A stretch of 64,000 bases of DNA from RYN-230 sp963813975 (GCA_963813975.1 CAWFAP010000008.1:248001-312000), one strand, 5' to 3'. Shown: positions 7,942 to 17,385, counted from the stretch's first letter. Notes: generated by a model from the letters alone, not told the origin. A program made the numbers and translations.

Positions 7942-8820
7942 ATGACCTGGGTTGCCTGGCGCGTCCAGCGCCCGCAGTACCTTGCCGCCGCTGGGGCGGT
8001 GGCCGCGCTGGTGGCGTGGCTGGTGGCCAGCGGGCTGGACGGGCAGGCTCACTGGTCCCAGATATCCGAGACCGCCGACGTGTGGGCTTTCTACGCCCTG
8101 CCGGGCCTGCTCGGCCTGGCCCTCGGCGCTTCGCTCGTCGCCTCCGAGGCCGAGCGAGGCACCGACCGCATCGCCTGGACCCAGAGCATCACCCGGGGCC
8201 GCTGGCTGGCCCGCAAGCTGGTCATCGGCGCCGTGGTGAGCGGCGGACTCGTCGCCGTGCTCACGCCGCTACTCGGCTGGTGGATCGGGGCCACGCGTTC
8301 GGGCCCGGACATCGTGGCCAGGAACTTCGGCATCACGGGCGTCGTCAGCGTCGGCTACGTGCTGTTCGCCTACCTGCTGGGGGCGGCGCTCGGTGCGGTG
8401 ATCCGCCGGCCCGGCTGGGCGTTCGCCGCAGGCGTTCCCGTCTTTACCGCGGTCCGGCTCCTGATCGACGCTCGGCGGCCCGGGCTCGTATCGCCGGCCC
8501 TCGCCAGCTATCCCGCGCAACCGGCCACCGGGCCGGGCGGCTGGGTGCTGAACGGCGCCTACCTGCCGCTCGGGCGGACCAGCCCGGCTCCCGGCCAGAC
8601 CTGGGCCAGTACGTGGAGCCGCGTGGGCCCGTGTTTCTACCGGGCACAATCGCACGCTGGCCTGGCCCGTTGCACGGCCCGGGACCACCTGCACTTCGTT
8701 GTCGAATACCAGCCGGAGAGCCATTACTGGGCGCTCCAGGGGGCGGAGACGGCGATCTACGCCGCGATGGCGCTGGCCCTGGCCGCCGTCACCGTGGCCG
8801 CCGTCCGCCGGCAGGCCTGA
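7942..8820 (+). CDS. ABC-2-type permease subunit, copy 2
   Basis: A 292-residue paralogue of the preceding permease, with the same opening (MTWVAWRVQRPQ), membrane layout and loop motifs (GRTSPAPGQTW, ESHYWALQ). It starts 46 nt after copy 1 with its own GAGGAGGGG ribosome site. The loop cysteines are conserved. Tandem duplication followed by divergence best explains the pair. Confidence 0.85.
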   Translation: MTWVAWRVQRPQYLAAAGAVAALVAWLVASGLDGQAHWSQISETADVWAFYALPGLLGLALGASLVASEAERGTDRIAWTQSITRGRWLARKLVIGAVVSGGLVAVLTPLLGWWIGATRSGPDIVARNFGITGVVSVGYVLFAYLLGAALGAVIRRPGWAFAAGVPVFTAVRLLIDARRPGLVSPALASYPAQPATGPGGWVLNGAYLPLGRTSPAPGQTWASTWSRVGPCFYRAQSHAGLARCTARDHLHFVVEYQPESHYWALQGAETAIYAAMALALAAVTVAAVRRQA

Positions 8821-8893
8821 GCCGGCGGGAAGTGCCCCGGGGTCGCGGCGCCTCCTCGCGCATGCGGTCAAGAACGCCGCCACCGAAGTGCTG

Positions 8894-9834
8894 TCATGGT
8901 CCACGGCCATCCGCATGAACGGCAGGACCTGCTAGCCCGCGCCGGGCGCAGTGCGGGATGCCAGCCGCCGATGGCCTGGAGCATGGAGTCGCGGAGCATG
9001 GCCGGGGTGCCGCCGCCCATTCCCCCGCCGGCGGGATCACGGTGCCCGGCGCGACGCTGCAGCTGACCATCAGGTAGTCGCCGACGGGTTCCAGGGTCAC
9101 GTCCGGGGCCAGTTCCGCGGCCGCCCGGGGGGCCGGGCGGCGGGGCTGGAACGCGGCGAGCAGCATCCGGGAGCCCCGGCGGTCGGCGGCGATGATGACG
9201 CCCTGGAGGAGCAACGCCGGCAGGCTGTCCCGGACCTCCGGGGTCAGCGGTGACCGGCCGTAGACGCCGAGCCCGCGGACGCCGGCGTCGATCACCCGGA
9301 CATCGGGCAGGCGCTGGCCGCGGACGGCCGAGCGGATCCCGTCGGCGCCGACGAGCACGTCGCCCTCGGCCGTGCTGCCGTCGTCCAGCCTCAGGACGAC
9401 CCCGCCGGGGCGCTCCTCGGAGGAGACGCCGCCTTCCCGGGCTGGAACGAATCACCGAGACGGGCCAGCAGGATCTGCCGGAGCGTGCGGCGGTGCACCC
9501 CGGTGTGCGGGCGGGGGCCCTCGTTGGGCGGCCCGAGGTGCGGCTGCGAGCTCAGCACGGCCAGCTGGTCGTCAAGCACGATCGACTCCCGGCGGTCGGG
9601 GGTGATGCGTGACGTCTCGGCGTACAGCTCGAAGAGATCGTCAGGCAGGCAGCGGCGCAGCGCCTCGCCCCCGTATCCGTTCATGTGCAGGTAGTAGCCC
9701 CGCTTGCGGCTCAGGTCGGCATCGCGCTCGAACACCGTGCCGGTGTGGCCGTCCTTGAGGAGACCCTGGGCCAGGCAGAGGCCACTGAGGCCACCGCCCG
9801 CGATCAGTACGTGGAGCGGTCCCTGCGTCACCAT
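8894..9834 (-). pseudogene. FAD-dependent monooxygenase, frameshifted and truncated
   Basis: The 5' part (from 9834) encodes an N-terminal FAD-binding fold: LIAGGGLSGLCLAQGLL, then FERDADLSRKRGYYLHM. The frame is lost near 9425-9435 and continues in another frame as LDDGSTAEGDVLVGADGIRSAVRG, the middle of the same family. After about 9000 the frame changes again (LRDSMLQAIGGWHPALR) and the family's GDAAH-like FAD-closing motif is missing. At least two frameshifts plus C-terminal loss mean no functional flavoprotein. The remnant ends about 70 nt from the convergent permease gene. An assembly error could explain one indel but not the missing end. Confidence 0.8.
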
Positions 9835-10065
9835 CTACGGCTCCCTCACCGCCGGGCCGTGACCCGGTCACTCCTGTCTGCGGTACGCCGGTAGGACCGT
9901 TAGGGAACGTCCGGGGCGTCCGTTATGAAAGTGTAGTTTGCAGGCTGAAAGTGCCATCTGGCAAGGGTGGTCCCCGGCAGGCTGGGATGCCGGGCGGCAG
10001 CCCGGCTCGCGCGCGGGTGTGACGCCGGGGTCGTCCGCCCCCGCAGGAGCGCCGCAGCGACGCGG

Positions 10066-12955
10066 TCAGGCCCGGGGGCGGGAGGCGAGGATCTGGGCCA
10101 GGTGCTGGCCCCGGACCCCGCCGAGCTGGTCGCCCTGGGTGCGGCAGGAGAACCCGTCGGCCAGGAAGACCGTGCCGGGCGCGGCGTCCCGCAGCGCGGG
10201 CAGCAGGGCCAGCTCTGCGACGGCCGCGGAGACCTCGTAATGACCTTTTTCCATGCCGAAGTTTCCGGCCAGTCCGCAGCATCCGGCCAGCGTGCTGACC
10301 GTGGCGCCGGCCGCGGTCAGCAGCGCCCGGTCCGGGCCGTAGCCCATCACCGAATAATGGTGGCAGTGCGGCTGGGCGATGATCTCGGTGCCGGTCAGGT
10401 CCGGCGGGGCCCACCGCGGGCCGGGGCCGAGCGGCGCAGGCGCGGTGAGCAGCTCGGCGAGCGTGCGGGTGGCGGCGGCCACCGAGGCGGCCCGCGGGTC
10501 GCCGGGGAACAGGTCGCCCAGGTCGGACCGGAGCACGGCGGTGCATGAGGGTTCCAGCCCGACGATGGGGATCCCGGCCTCGGCGTAGGGGCCGAGGATG
10601 TCCAGCAGCGCGCCCAGCCGGCGCCGTGCCCCGTCCAGCTGGCCGGTGCTGATCCAGGTCAGCCCGCAGCAGGCCGAGCGCCCGGGGACGATGACCTCGT
10701 ATCCGGCCTCGCCGAGCACCGCCAGCGCGGCCTGTGGCACCTCGGGATCGAAGGCGTCGCTGAAGGAGTCGGCCCACAGCACCACCGGGCGCTGCGGCCC
10801 GCCGGCGGTCCCGCGGTCCGTCCCGGCCGCTGCGGCCGAGCCTGGCGCCGCTGAGCGCCGGACTGCTGAGCGCCGCGCGGCCGAGCGGCGGAACGGCACG
10901 GGGGCGAACGACGGGATCGGCCGCCGGGTGTCCATCCCGCCCGTGGCGAGCAGCGCCGTGGCCAGCGGGCCGATCCGGAGCAGCGCGTTGACCAGCCGGG
11001 GTGCGACTCCGGCCCACCGGGACCAGCGGGGCAGCTGGCCCAGCGCGTAGTGCGAGCGCGGCCGCAGCCGCCGCCGGTAGGCCCGGTAGGCCACCTCGGA
11101 CTTGTACCGGGCCATGTCCACCCCGGCCGGGCAGTCCGACGAGCAGGCCTTGCAGGACAGGCAGAGGTCCAGGGAGTCCCGCACCTCGGGTGACCGCCAG
11201 CCGCTGGAGACCAGGGTGCCGTTGGCCATCTCCTGCAGCACCCGCGCGCGGCCCCGGGTCGAATCCTTCTCGTCCCGGGTGGCGAGGTAGGAGGGGCACA
11301 TGAAGCCGCCCGACCCGGAGGAGTCCGCCCGGCACTTGCCCACCCCCACGCAGCGGTGCACGGCCGTGGTGAGGTCGCCGTCGTCCTCGGTGAGCGCGAA
11401 CCCCGCCTGCCGGGGCAGGGGGACGGCGGCGGGGCGGCGCAGGTCGGCGTCGAGCGGCCGGGGGCGGACCAGCACGCCCGGGTTGAGCAGGTCGGCCGGG
11501 TCCAGCAGGTGCTTGAACGCGCCGAACGCGGCCAGTGCTTCGGGTGAGTACATCACGGGCAGCAGCTCGCTGCGGGCCCGGCCGTCGCCGTGCTCCCCGG
11601 ACAGCGATCCGCCGTGCGCGGTGACCAGGTGCGCCGCGTCGGTCAGAAACTGGCGCATCACCTGCGCGCCGCCCGGCTGGTCAAGCGGGAAGTCGATCCG
11701 GACGTGGATGCAGCCGTCGCCGAAGTGCCCGTAGAGCAGCCCGTCCAGATCGTAGGAGCCGAGCAGTGCGCGGAACTCCCGCAGGTAGGCGCCGAGCCGG
11801 TCCGGCGGCACGGCCGAGTCCTCCCAGCCGGGCCACGCCTGCTTGTTATCCGGGGTCCGCCCGGCGAGTCCCGCGCCGTCCTCCCGGATCCGCCAGACCG
11901 CCGAGGCCTCCGGGCCCGCCGGGATCACCGCGGCGGCCATGGCCCCGGCGCTGGCCACCATGGCCTCCGCCCGTGACACCGCCTCGCTGGCGGAGGTCGC
12001 GCCCATCTCCACCATCAGCCAGGCGTCACCTGGGGGCAGCTCGGGTACCCGGGACGATCCTTTGCGGCGGCGCACCACGTCCACCATCCGGGCATCCAGG
12101 CCCTCGATGGCCAGCGGGGCGTGGGCCAGGATGGCGGGCACCGCGTCAGCCGCGTCGGCCACGTCCGGGTACCCGAGCACGACCAGCGCGTGAGCCCGGG
12201 CCACCGGCACCAGGCTGACCGTGGCGCCCAGCATGGTGACCACGGTGCCCTCCGTGCCGGCCAGCGTCCGGGCCAGGCTGGCCCCGTTCTCCGGGAGCAG
12301 GTGCTCCAGGGAGTAGCCGGACACCTGGCGGCGCAGCCGCCCGAACTCGGTGCGCAGCAGGGCCAGGTGCGCCGAGACCAGCTTGTCCAGGCCGGGCACC
12401 GGGTCCAGGCCCCGGCCGGCCGTGAAGCGCCGCCCGGTGCCGTCCACGACGTCCAGCTCGAGCACGTTGTCCGCGGTGCGGCCGTAGGCCAGTGCGTGGG
12501 CGCCGCACGCGTTGTTGCCGATCATGCCGCCCAGCGTGGCCCGGGACTGGGTGGAGGGGTCGGGGCCGAAGCGCAGCCCGTGCGGCGCCGCGGCCGCCTG
12601 CAGGCTGGCCAGGATCACCCCGGGCTCGACCCGGGCGGTGCGGGCCTCCGGGTCGAGGTCCACGATCCGGCCCAGGTGCCGCGAGGTGTCCAGGACGATC
12701 CCCGCGCCGACCGCGTTACCGGCGATGGAAGTGCCAGGCCCCGCGGGTGGTCAGCGGCGTTCTGGTACGCCGGGACACCTCGGCGACGGCCAGGATGTCG
12801 CCGGTGTCCCGCGGGAAGGCCACCACCTGGGGCACGACCCGGTAGTTCGAGGCGTCGCTGGAGTATTCGGCGCGGCGGCGGGAGGACTCATCCACCTCGC
12901 CTTGCATCACGGCGCGCAGGGCCTGGGCGATGTCTGCGGGATCCACGCATGTCAT
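10066..12955 (-). pseudogene. FAD-binding and (Fe-S)-binding oxidoreductase (D-lactate/glycolate dehydrogenase-like) with one extra base
   Basis: Translation from 12955 runs 79 residues and stops, while an 865-residue frame continues. At about 12735 the sequence reads TRGAWHFHRR-stop, where removing one base restores TRGA-GTSIAGNAVGAG, the FAD-binding loop. The whole locus is 3x963+1 nt, so a single insertion accounts for it. The remaining parts look intact: FAD_binding_4, FAD-oxidase C domain, two Fe-S motifs (CVGVGKCRADS...CP and CLSCKACSSDCP) and two CCG domains (SACCGLTW, GCCGLAGNFG). Restored, it would be a 962-residue membrane-peripheral dehydrogenase oxidising a 2-hydroxyacid. It may be a sequencing error. 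Confidence 0.85.
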
Positions 12956-12982
12956 CCTGCCGTGACCTGGCCTCCGCTCAGC

Positions 12983-13018
12983 ACGGGGCCCCGCCCTGCT
13001 AGGAGCGGCGGGGCCCGT
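12983..13018 (-). terminator. Hairpin downstream of the small membrane protein gene
   Basis: GGGCCCCGCC (12986-12995) pairs perfectly with GGCGGGGCCC (13007-13016) across an 11-nt loop, and flanking bases extend the stem. It lies between the stop of the 13067-13237 gene and the next minus-strand gene. There is no clear U-tract. Confidence 0.55.
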
Positions 13019-13066
13019 AACCCGGTGACCGGCGCGGGCGGTGACCGGGCCTGGCTGCCGGGCCGG

Positions 13067-13237
13067 TCAGCGCCGGTACTTCCAGCTGGTGCCGACCCCG
13101 GACAGGTGCAGGGCCAGGCAGACCAGGCCGAGCAGCATGAGGCTGGTCGGCGAGAAGATTGCGTTGCTGATGGACACGTTGGCGGCGTTGATGATGAAGG
13201 CAATGGCAAAGAGAATGGCTGCGACGAAACCCAGCAT
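13067..13237 (-). CDS. Small hydrophobic membrane protein, 56 residues
   Basis: A short gene reading MLGFVAAILFAIAFIINAA, then a hydrophobic second half (MLLGLVCLALHLSG) and the end TSWKYRR. It has two membrane segments joined by a short loop. GGAAGGA lies a few nt before the ATG. The Tyr-Lys-Arg-Arg end and overall layout resemble small actinobacterial membrane proteins of unknown function. It is divergent from the next gene. Confidence 0.75.
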   Translation of the reverse strand: MLGFVAAILFAIAFIINAANVSISNAIFSPTSLMLLGLVCLALHLSGVGTSWKYRR

Positions 13238-13370
13238 GGGGTAGTCCTTCCGTCACTGTTGCGGCTGACTTGGCAAACGCCGCGAAGCCGGGCAGGTCAC
13301 CCGTAATCCGCTGCTTTTGCCTGGAACGGCCGGCAGGTACCCAAGATCGGCGAACTAAACCGCGGACCGC

Positions 13371-14189
13371 GTGCATCAGGCGTCACGATTAGGGCACTGT
13401 GGGCGCGTGGCCGTTATTCCTCCGCCCGATAGGCTCCCGCCCGGCGGCCCAGGTGCCGGGGCCACCGCGGCAGCGCCGCGGCCGCGGTGGCGCGCCGCCG
13501 CGTTCGTGCTGGGGGTCGTCGGCGTCGTCGTGCTCACGATCGTCCTGGCCGCAGCCGCCCGGGATCGGGCCCAGGGGCCCAGCGCCACCCGCTTGGTCTC
13601 GGTCTCCGCGGACTCGGTGCGCACCGTCGAACTCCAGGGTCCGCCGGGGCAGCTGACCATCGACGCCGTCCGGACCAGCCGGGTAACCCTGTCCGGGCCG
13701 GTGCACTGGACCGGCCGTTCCGGCGTGCTCGTGACCGGGCCCCGGCTGGCCGGCGGCGTGCTGCACCTCGCTTACCGGTGCGCCGCGCACAGCCCGTGCA
13801 CCGGGCGCCTGCGGCTGGTGGTGCCGCAGCGCTGCGGGATCATGCTGCGCCAGCCGTCCGGCCACGTCACCGTGTCCGGCCTGGCTGGCCCGCTGTGGGT
13901 CAGCGCGAGGAGCGTGGATGTCAGCGCGGTCAGACTCCGCTCGCCGAGCCTGACCGCAAACATCACGTCGGGCCACCTGAGCGCGGCGTTCGCGTCCCCG
14001 CCGCGCCGGGTCAACGTCACGCTCATCTCCGCGCAGGCGACCCTGCACCTCCCGGCCCGGGCTACCTACCGGCTCAGCCAGCAGGTCACCTCGGGGTACG
14101 TCCATGCGGGCGTTCCGCAGGCCAGCGACTCGCCCCGGGCGATCGCCGTCCGGATCGAATCCGGTGAACTGGAACTGCTACCGGGCTGA
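13371..14189 (+). CDS. Membrane-anchored DUF4097-like beta-repeat protein
   Basis: A protein of up to 272 residues. One membrane segment (AAFVLGVVGVVVLTIVLAAAA) follows a Pro/Gly-rich cytoplasmic start. The outside part is Ser/Val/Thr-rich with a repeating beta pattern (VRTVELQGPPGQLTIDAV, SGHVTVSGLAGPLWVS, TSGYVHAGVP), as in DUF4097/adhesin-like right-handed beta proteins. Two cysteines (RCAAHSPC) may be paired. Neither GTG 13371 nor GTG 13407 has a convincing ribosome site; 13407 gives a more usual N-terminus. The function is unknown, probably cell-surface. Confidence 0.7.
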   Translation: MHQASRLGHCGRVAVIPPPDRLPPGGPGAGATAAAPRPRWRAAAFVLGVVGVVVLTIVLAAAARDRAQGPSATRLVSVSADSVRTVELQGPPGQLTIDAVRTSRVTLSGPVHWTGRSGVLVTGPRLAGGVLHLAYRCAAHSPCTGRLRLVVPQRCGIMLRQPSGHVTVSGLAGPLWVSARSVDVSAVRLRSPSLTANITSGHLSAAFASPPRRVNVTLISAQATLHLPARATYRLSQQVTSGYVHAGVPQASDSPRAIAVRIESGELELLPG

Positions 14190-14258
14190 CCCGGTCGGCC
14201 GGTAGCGAGGCCGGGTCCGCACTCGATAGCAGCAGCCTCAATCATCGTGACTCGAAGC

Positions 14259-14273
14259 GACTACCATGTAGTC
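14259..14273. promoter_or_regulatory. Palindrome abutting the antitoxin start
   Basis: GACTA and TAGTC flank CCATG, and the repeat ends exactly one base before the ATG at 14274. Antitoxins commonly bind such sites to control their own operon. Autoregulation is inferred. Confidence 0.5.
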
Positions 14274-14720
14274 ATGGCTAAGCGTGCAGCGACACCGGTC
14301 CGGTTCGACATAGCCGTGGCCGAACGGCTGTCGGCGTTCGTCGTCGCCAACCCGGGCATGTCCTTGTCATCAGCCGCGAACCGGCTGGTCGACGAAGCCC
14401 TCAGGATGAACGAGCATCCTGGCCTCGTGTTCCGGCCCGGCCCTACCGGGCGGCGTGCTGGGCTAACCGGGGGCCCCGACGTCTGGGAAGTCGTCCGTGC
14501 GGTGAAATCCGGCCGCGCCGCAGAACCCAGCCTGGCTGAGGATGAGCTGCTTGCGCTGGTGGCTGAGAACACGGGTACCCCGGTACGCCTCATCCGCGCC
14601 GCCATCCGGTACTGGGCCTCCTACGCCGATGAGATCGATGCCGAGATAGCCGCCGCTGAGGCCGCCGAGGAGGCCGCCGAGGACGCCTGGCGGCGGGAAC
14701 GCCAACTGCTCGCGGGCTAG
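14274..14720 (+). CDS. Antitoxin of a DUF5615-type toxin-antitoxin pair (ribbon-helix-helix plus DUF433-like)
   Basis: A 148-residue protein. Residues about 6-40 (VRFDIAVAERLSAFV...SAANRLVDEAL) look like a ribbon-helix-helix DNA-binding region. Then comes the family block HPGLVFRPGPTGRRAGL-TGGPDVWEVV, known from DUF433-like antitoxins that accompany DUF5615 nucleases. The C-terminus is a long acidic Ala/Glu helix ending RRERQLLAG. ATG 14274 is preferred to the upstream 14247 start because the operator palindrome overlaps the latter. Only 4 nt separate it from the toxin. Confidence 0.75.
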   Translation: MAKRAATPVRFDIAVAERLSAFVVANPGMSLSSAANRLVDEALRMNEHPGLVFRPGPTGRRAGLTGGPDVWEVVRAVKSGRAAEPSLAEDELLALVAENTGTPVRLIRAAIRYWASYADEIDAEIAAAEAAEEAAEDAWRRERQLLAG

Positions 14721-14724
14721 AGCC

Positions 14725-15093
14725 GTGAGCTACCCGCTGCTTCTGAATGAGATGTTCTCCGGCGCCATCGCCGGGCACCTGCGGGCCAAAGGCCACGACG
14801 TCCTCGCCGTCGTGGCCGACCCGGCCCTAATTGCGCTCCCCGACGAGCAGATCCTCGCCCACGCCGCCGGCACCGGGCGGGCTTTAGTCACCGCCAACAT
14901 CAGGGACTTCATCCCGCTGGACGCCCGCTACCGGGCAGCCAGCCAGGCGCACGCCGGACTGATCCTCGTCTCAGCCAAGGCCTTCCCCCAGGACCGCAAC
15001 TACACGGCTGCTGTGACCAGTGCGCTGTCCGCCATCCTCGACCAGCCCACGCAGCTACAGCCTGGCCAGGTCACCTTCCTAACGCGGCGATAA
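14725..15093 (+). CDS. DUF5615 PIN-like toxin
   Basis: A 122-residue protein with the short PIN-like layout: an N-terminal acidic strand (YPLLLNEMFSGAIAGHL), GHDVLAVVADP, LPDEQILAHA and LVTANIRDFIPL. These align with Mut7-C/DUF5615 predicted ribonucleases. The usual first acidic residue (LLDE) is Asn8 here (LLNE), which could weaken metal binding. It starts with GTG 4 nt after the antitoxin, so the two are co-translated. Confidence 0.75.
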   Translation: MSYPLLLNEMFSGAIAGHLRAKGHDVLAVVADPALIALPDEQILAHAAGTGRALVTANIRDFIPLDARYRAASQAHAGLILVSAKAFPQDRNYTAAVTSALSAILDQPTQLQPGQVTFLTRR

Positions 15094-15346
15094 GCCTCAG
15101 GAACCGGGGCTTGGCTGTAGGCACCGCGGACCGGGATGGCCAGGCATTTGGGCCGGCTTAAATCGTTTGCTTTCAGGACTGCCGCGGGACACGGTAGAGG
15201 CGTAACAGATTGGGCCGAGCATGACGGGGCCGCGCCGGGCGTGAGAGCTGGCTTGGCCATCGTTACGGTGCCGGGTGTATCAGACCGGCCCCGGCGGACT
15301 CTGTCAATACAACAAGCCGTATCTGTCAGCGGGAGGAGGTGTCGTC

Positions 15347-15559
15347 ATGGCGTTCGCACAGGGCAGGTATCAGCCCCACGCTTCGCGTGATCCGCAATGG
15401 CGGCAGGCACCGCTGAACGGCATCGCAATCGCCGGTTCCGGGGTTAAGAGCCTCCAGCTCGTGGCAGGCCCCGGGCCGCAGCGGCCTAGCGCTCTGGTGC
15501 GTATCCAAGCTCCGATGGCTGGACGTCTTAGCGGTCGCAGGCCAGCCCAAACGGCATAG
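15347..15559 (+). CDS. Small basic hypothetical protein, 70 residues
   Basis: Not recognised. The gene is supported by an unusually strong ribosome site, GGGAGGAGGT (15331-15340), 6 nt before ATG 15347. The product (MAFAQGRYQPHASRDPQWRQ...) is Arg/Gln-rich with no membrane segment or known motif. A longer in-frame upstream start at 15275 lacks a ribosome site. Confidence 0.5.
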   Translation: MAFAQGRYQPHASRDPQWRQAPLNGIAIAGSGVKSLQLVAGPGPQRPSALVRIQAPMAGRLSGRRPAQTA

Positions 15560-15823
15560 GGATACCGATCAGCTCATCGAGTCGGGTGGAACTTGCCCGG
15601 CCCGGGCGACGCTCAGATATCCGCTTAGCCGGGATGAGTCCGGCCACCGGTAGCCGACTGCACCGAAGCGATCATTTGGTTATCCGCACCGTCGTTGCGC
15701 TCTACGCGATGGCCTGTACCTGACCCTGATCATCAGCGCGGACCGCATCCGGCCCGTCCGGGGCGCAGGCACGGCCCCGCATTCCGCAGGCGTGCCGCAG
15801 GCGCGCTGGCTCCCATCCATCAA

Positions 15824-15842
15824 CTCCTCGGAAAGGAGGTGA
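15824..15842 (+). promoter_or_regulatory. Ribosome site with a possible masking hairpin
   Basis: AAAGGAGGTGAG gives a near-perfect Shine-Dalgarno before GTG 15848. CTCCT (15824-15828) can pair with AGGAG (15834-15838) across 5 nt, which would hide the site in a short stem. Confidence 0.45.
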
Positions 15843-15847
15843 GTCAC

Positions 15848-16048
15848 GTGTATCAGCCCCCATATATGGCCAGCCAGCTCATGAATGAGCGACGCCGAGA
15901 GCTGCTGGCGCAGGCAGAACAGCAGCACCGCCGGACGCGGAAGCCCGCTGCACTGGCCCGGGCATCACGGCGTGCCGAACGGCCCGAGCGGCGGATGCGC
16001 CGTGCCGTCCGTAAGGTCCTGCGGCTGCGCGCGGGACTGGAGCAATGA
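15848..16048 (+). CDS. Small basic helical protein, 66 residues
   Basis: It starts VYQPPYMASQLMNERRREL and continues LLAQAEQQHRRTRKPAAL, then a strongly basic Arg/Ala tail (RMRRAVRKVLRLR). This resembles small proteins widespread in actinomycetes that begin MYQPxxxxELxxERRREL, of unknown function. The GTG start is fixed by the AAAGGAGGTGAG ribosome site 5-8 nt upstream. It is followed by a clear terminator at 16131-16168. Confidence 0.7.
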   Translation: MYQPPYMASQLMNERRRELLAQAEQQHRRTRKPAALARASRRAERPERRMRRAVRKVLRLRAGLEQ

Positions 16049-16130
16049 TGGCGCTACGGCCCAGCCGGTCACGCACGCATGACGTGCGCGGCCGGGGTAA
16101 AGCCCAGCCCATTGCGGGCACCCGCGGTGC

Positions 16131-16168
16131 AAGGCGCCCCGCCCCAGATCAGGGAGGCGGGGCGCTTT
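16131..16168 (+). terminator. Intrinsic terminator after the small basic protein gene
   Basis: GCGCCCCGCC (16134-16143) pairs perfectly with GGCGGGGCGC (16156-16165). The flanking AAG/TTT extends the stem and supplies a short T run. Confidence 0.75.
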
Positions 16169-16657
16169 GCCGCGGGTGGCTCGGGCGTACAAAGTCAGTC
16201 ATCTGACCCTGATCGAACGCGCGATCATGCCACGGATGGTGTGCCGTTGCTGCCCGGTGGATGGCGATGTCGCCGGACAGGAGGGCAGCGGGCGGTCGCG
16301 TAAGACGATGGATCTGGCTGGGTATCGGGCCAAAGATCCCGGGTTGGAGGAGAATCCGGCCATGGGTGAGCCAGAAAATGTGCCGGGCAACTCCGGCGAG
16401 AAGCCAGGCCAGGATCCTGAGTAGAGGACGAGGCACGCGAGGGTGCCTTGATGCGGGAAGTTCTGCGAACGCAAGAACAGCACCGCGAAGGTGGGGTTGA
16501 CCCCGAGCTCGACGAGACGAACGAAGATCCCCGGCCCGGGGCATAACCCCGCCACGCCAACCGGAACAAATGAAATCCGTCGGTCAGCCCGCCGCCACCA
16601 GCATCGGGTCATGCCGCTGATAGCGCCTTTTTTCGTGGGGCTCGGCGGACGAGCCGG
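16169..16657. other. Gap with no convincing gene
   Basis: Open frames here have no recognisable motifs. One 20-codon frame (16362-16424, MGEPENVPGNSGEKPGQDPE) has GGAGGAGA upstream and could be a tiny peptide, but nothing else supports it. A T6 run at about 16629 is not preceded by a stem. Confidence 0.4.
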
Positions 16658-16842
16658 CTAGCGCGCCACGCGGTAGCGGAGGTAGACGACTCCCGAGCTG
16701 AAGGTGCGGGTCTCGACGAGTTCGAGATCCACCCGGCGCTCGCGCTGGGGAAAGAACGGAATGCCCCCCGCCAACCAGCACCGGGTAGACCCTGGCCCGG
16801 TACTCGTCGATCAGACCCAGCGCGGCTAACGTTGCCGGTTAC
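16658..16842 (-). pseudogene. Remnant of a RibD/dihydrofolate-reductase-like protein (C-terminal piece)
   Basis: The minus strand reads TLAALGLIDEYRARVYPVLVGGG, then, after removing one G from a run of six at about 16765, IPFFPQRERRVDLELVETRTF and SSGVVYLRYRVAR-stop. This is the typical end of the RibD C-terminal/DHFR-like family. Nothing of the N-terminal two thirds is visible upstream, so it is a fragment rather than merely frameshifted. Confidence 0.7.
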
Positions 16843-16989
16843 GGCACTAGCGTTGCGGTATGCGCGGTGATGAGAACCGAGTGATCGATGCCTATGGAAC
16901 CTGGACGTTGACACGCTCTGCGGGCAACTCCTCCGGCGCATGAAGGATCCTAAGCAGGCATCCGATCATGCCGCGGAGAGGTATGGCTG

Positions 16990-17385
16990 TCAGGTCGTGG
17001 CTCCGGTGCCGGCCAGCTCCTTGGACAAGATGCAGAACTCGTTGCCCTCCGGATCAGCGAGCGTGATCCAGCCACTACCATCCGGCCGCCGATGGTCGGC
17101 CAGCAGCGATGCGCCGAGCGCGAGGATCCTCTCCGTCTCCTGCTCGCGGGTGCGGTCGGCCGGCCGCAAGTCCAGGTGCACCCGGTTCTTCACCGTCTTG
17201 CCGTCCGGGACAGTGATGAACAACAGGAGCTGGCTCCGGTCTGGCGACATGATCAGGCATTCCTCATGTCCTGGCTCATTCGGGTCATCAGGATCCTCGG
17301 TGAAATCCAGCACCTGGGACCAGAAGACCGACTGTGCGTAGGCATCCCCGGCGTCGAACGAGGTATGCGATATACGGCTGGTCAT
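16990..17385 (-). CDS. VOC (glyoxalase-like) family protein
   Basis: A 131-residue, single-chain protein with two beta-alpha-beta-beta-beta modules. It starts MTSRISHTSFDAGDAYA and includes FWSQVLDF, GHEECLIM, NRVHLDLRPADR and the closing block ITLADPEGNEFCIL. This pattern matches the glyoxalase-like domain group common in actinomycetes, with a candidate metal site formed by His and Glu. Function unknown; some members confer resistance or are inactive binding proteins. The start at 17385 matches family N-termini better than the in-frame 17430. Confidence 0.8.
   Translation of the reverse strand: MTSRISHTSFDAGDAYAQSVFWSQVLDFTEDPDDPNEPGHEECLIMSPDRSQLLLFITVPDGKTVKNRVHLDLRPADRTREQETERILALGASLLADHRRPDGSGWITLADPEGNEFCILSKELAGTGATT

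Noticed and set aside
16362..16424. 20-codon ORF with GGAGGAGA upstream
   Set aside because: Too short and without conservation evidence to list as a gene.
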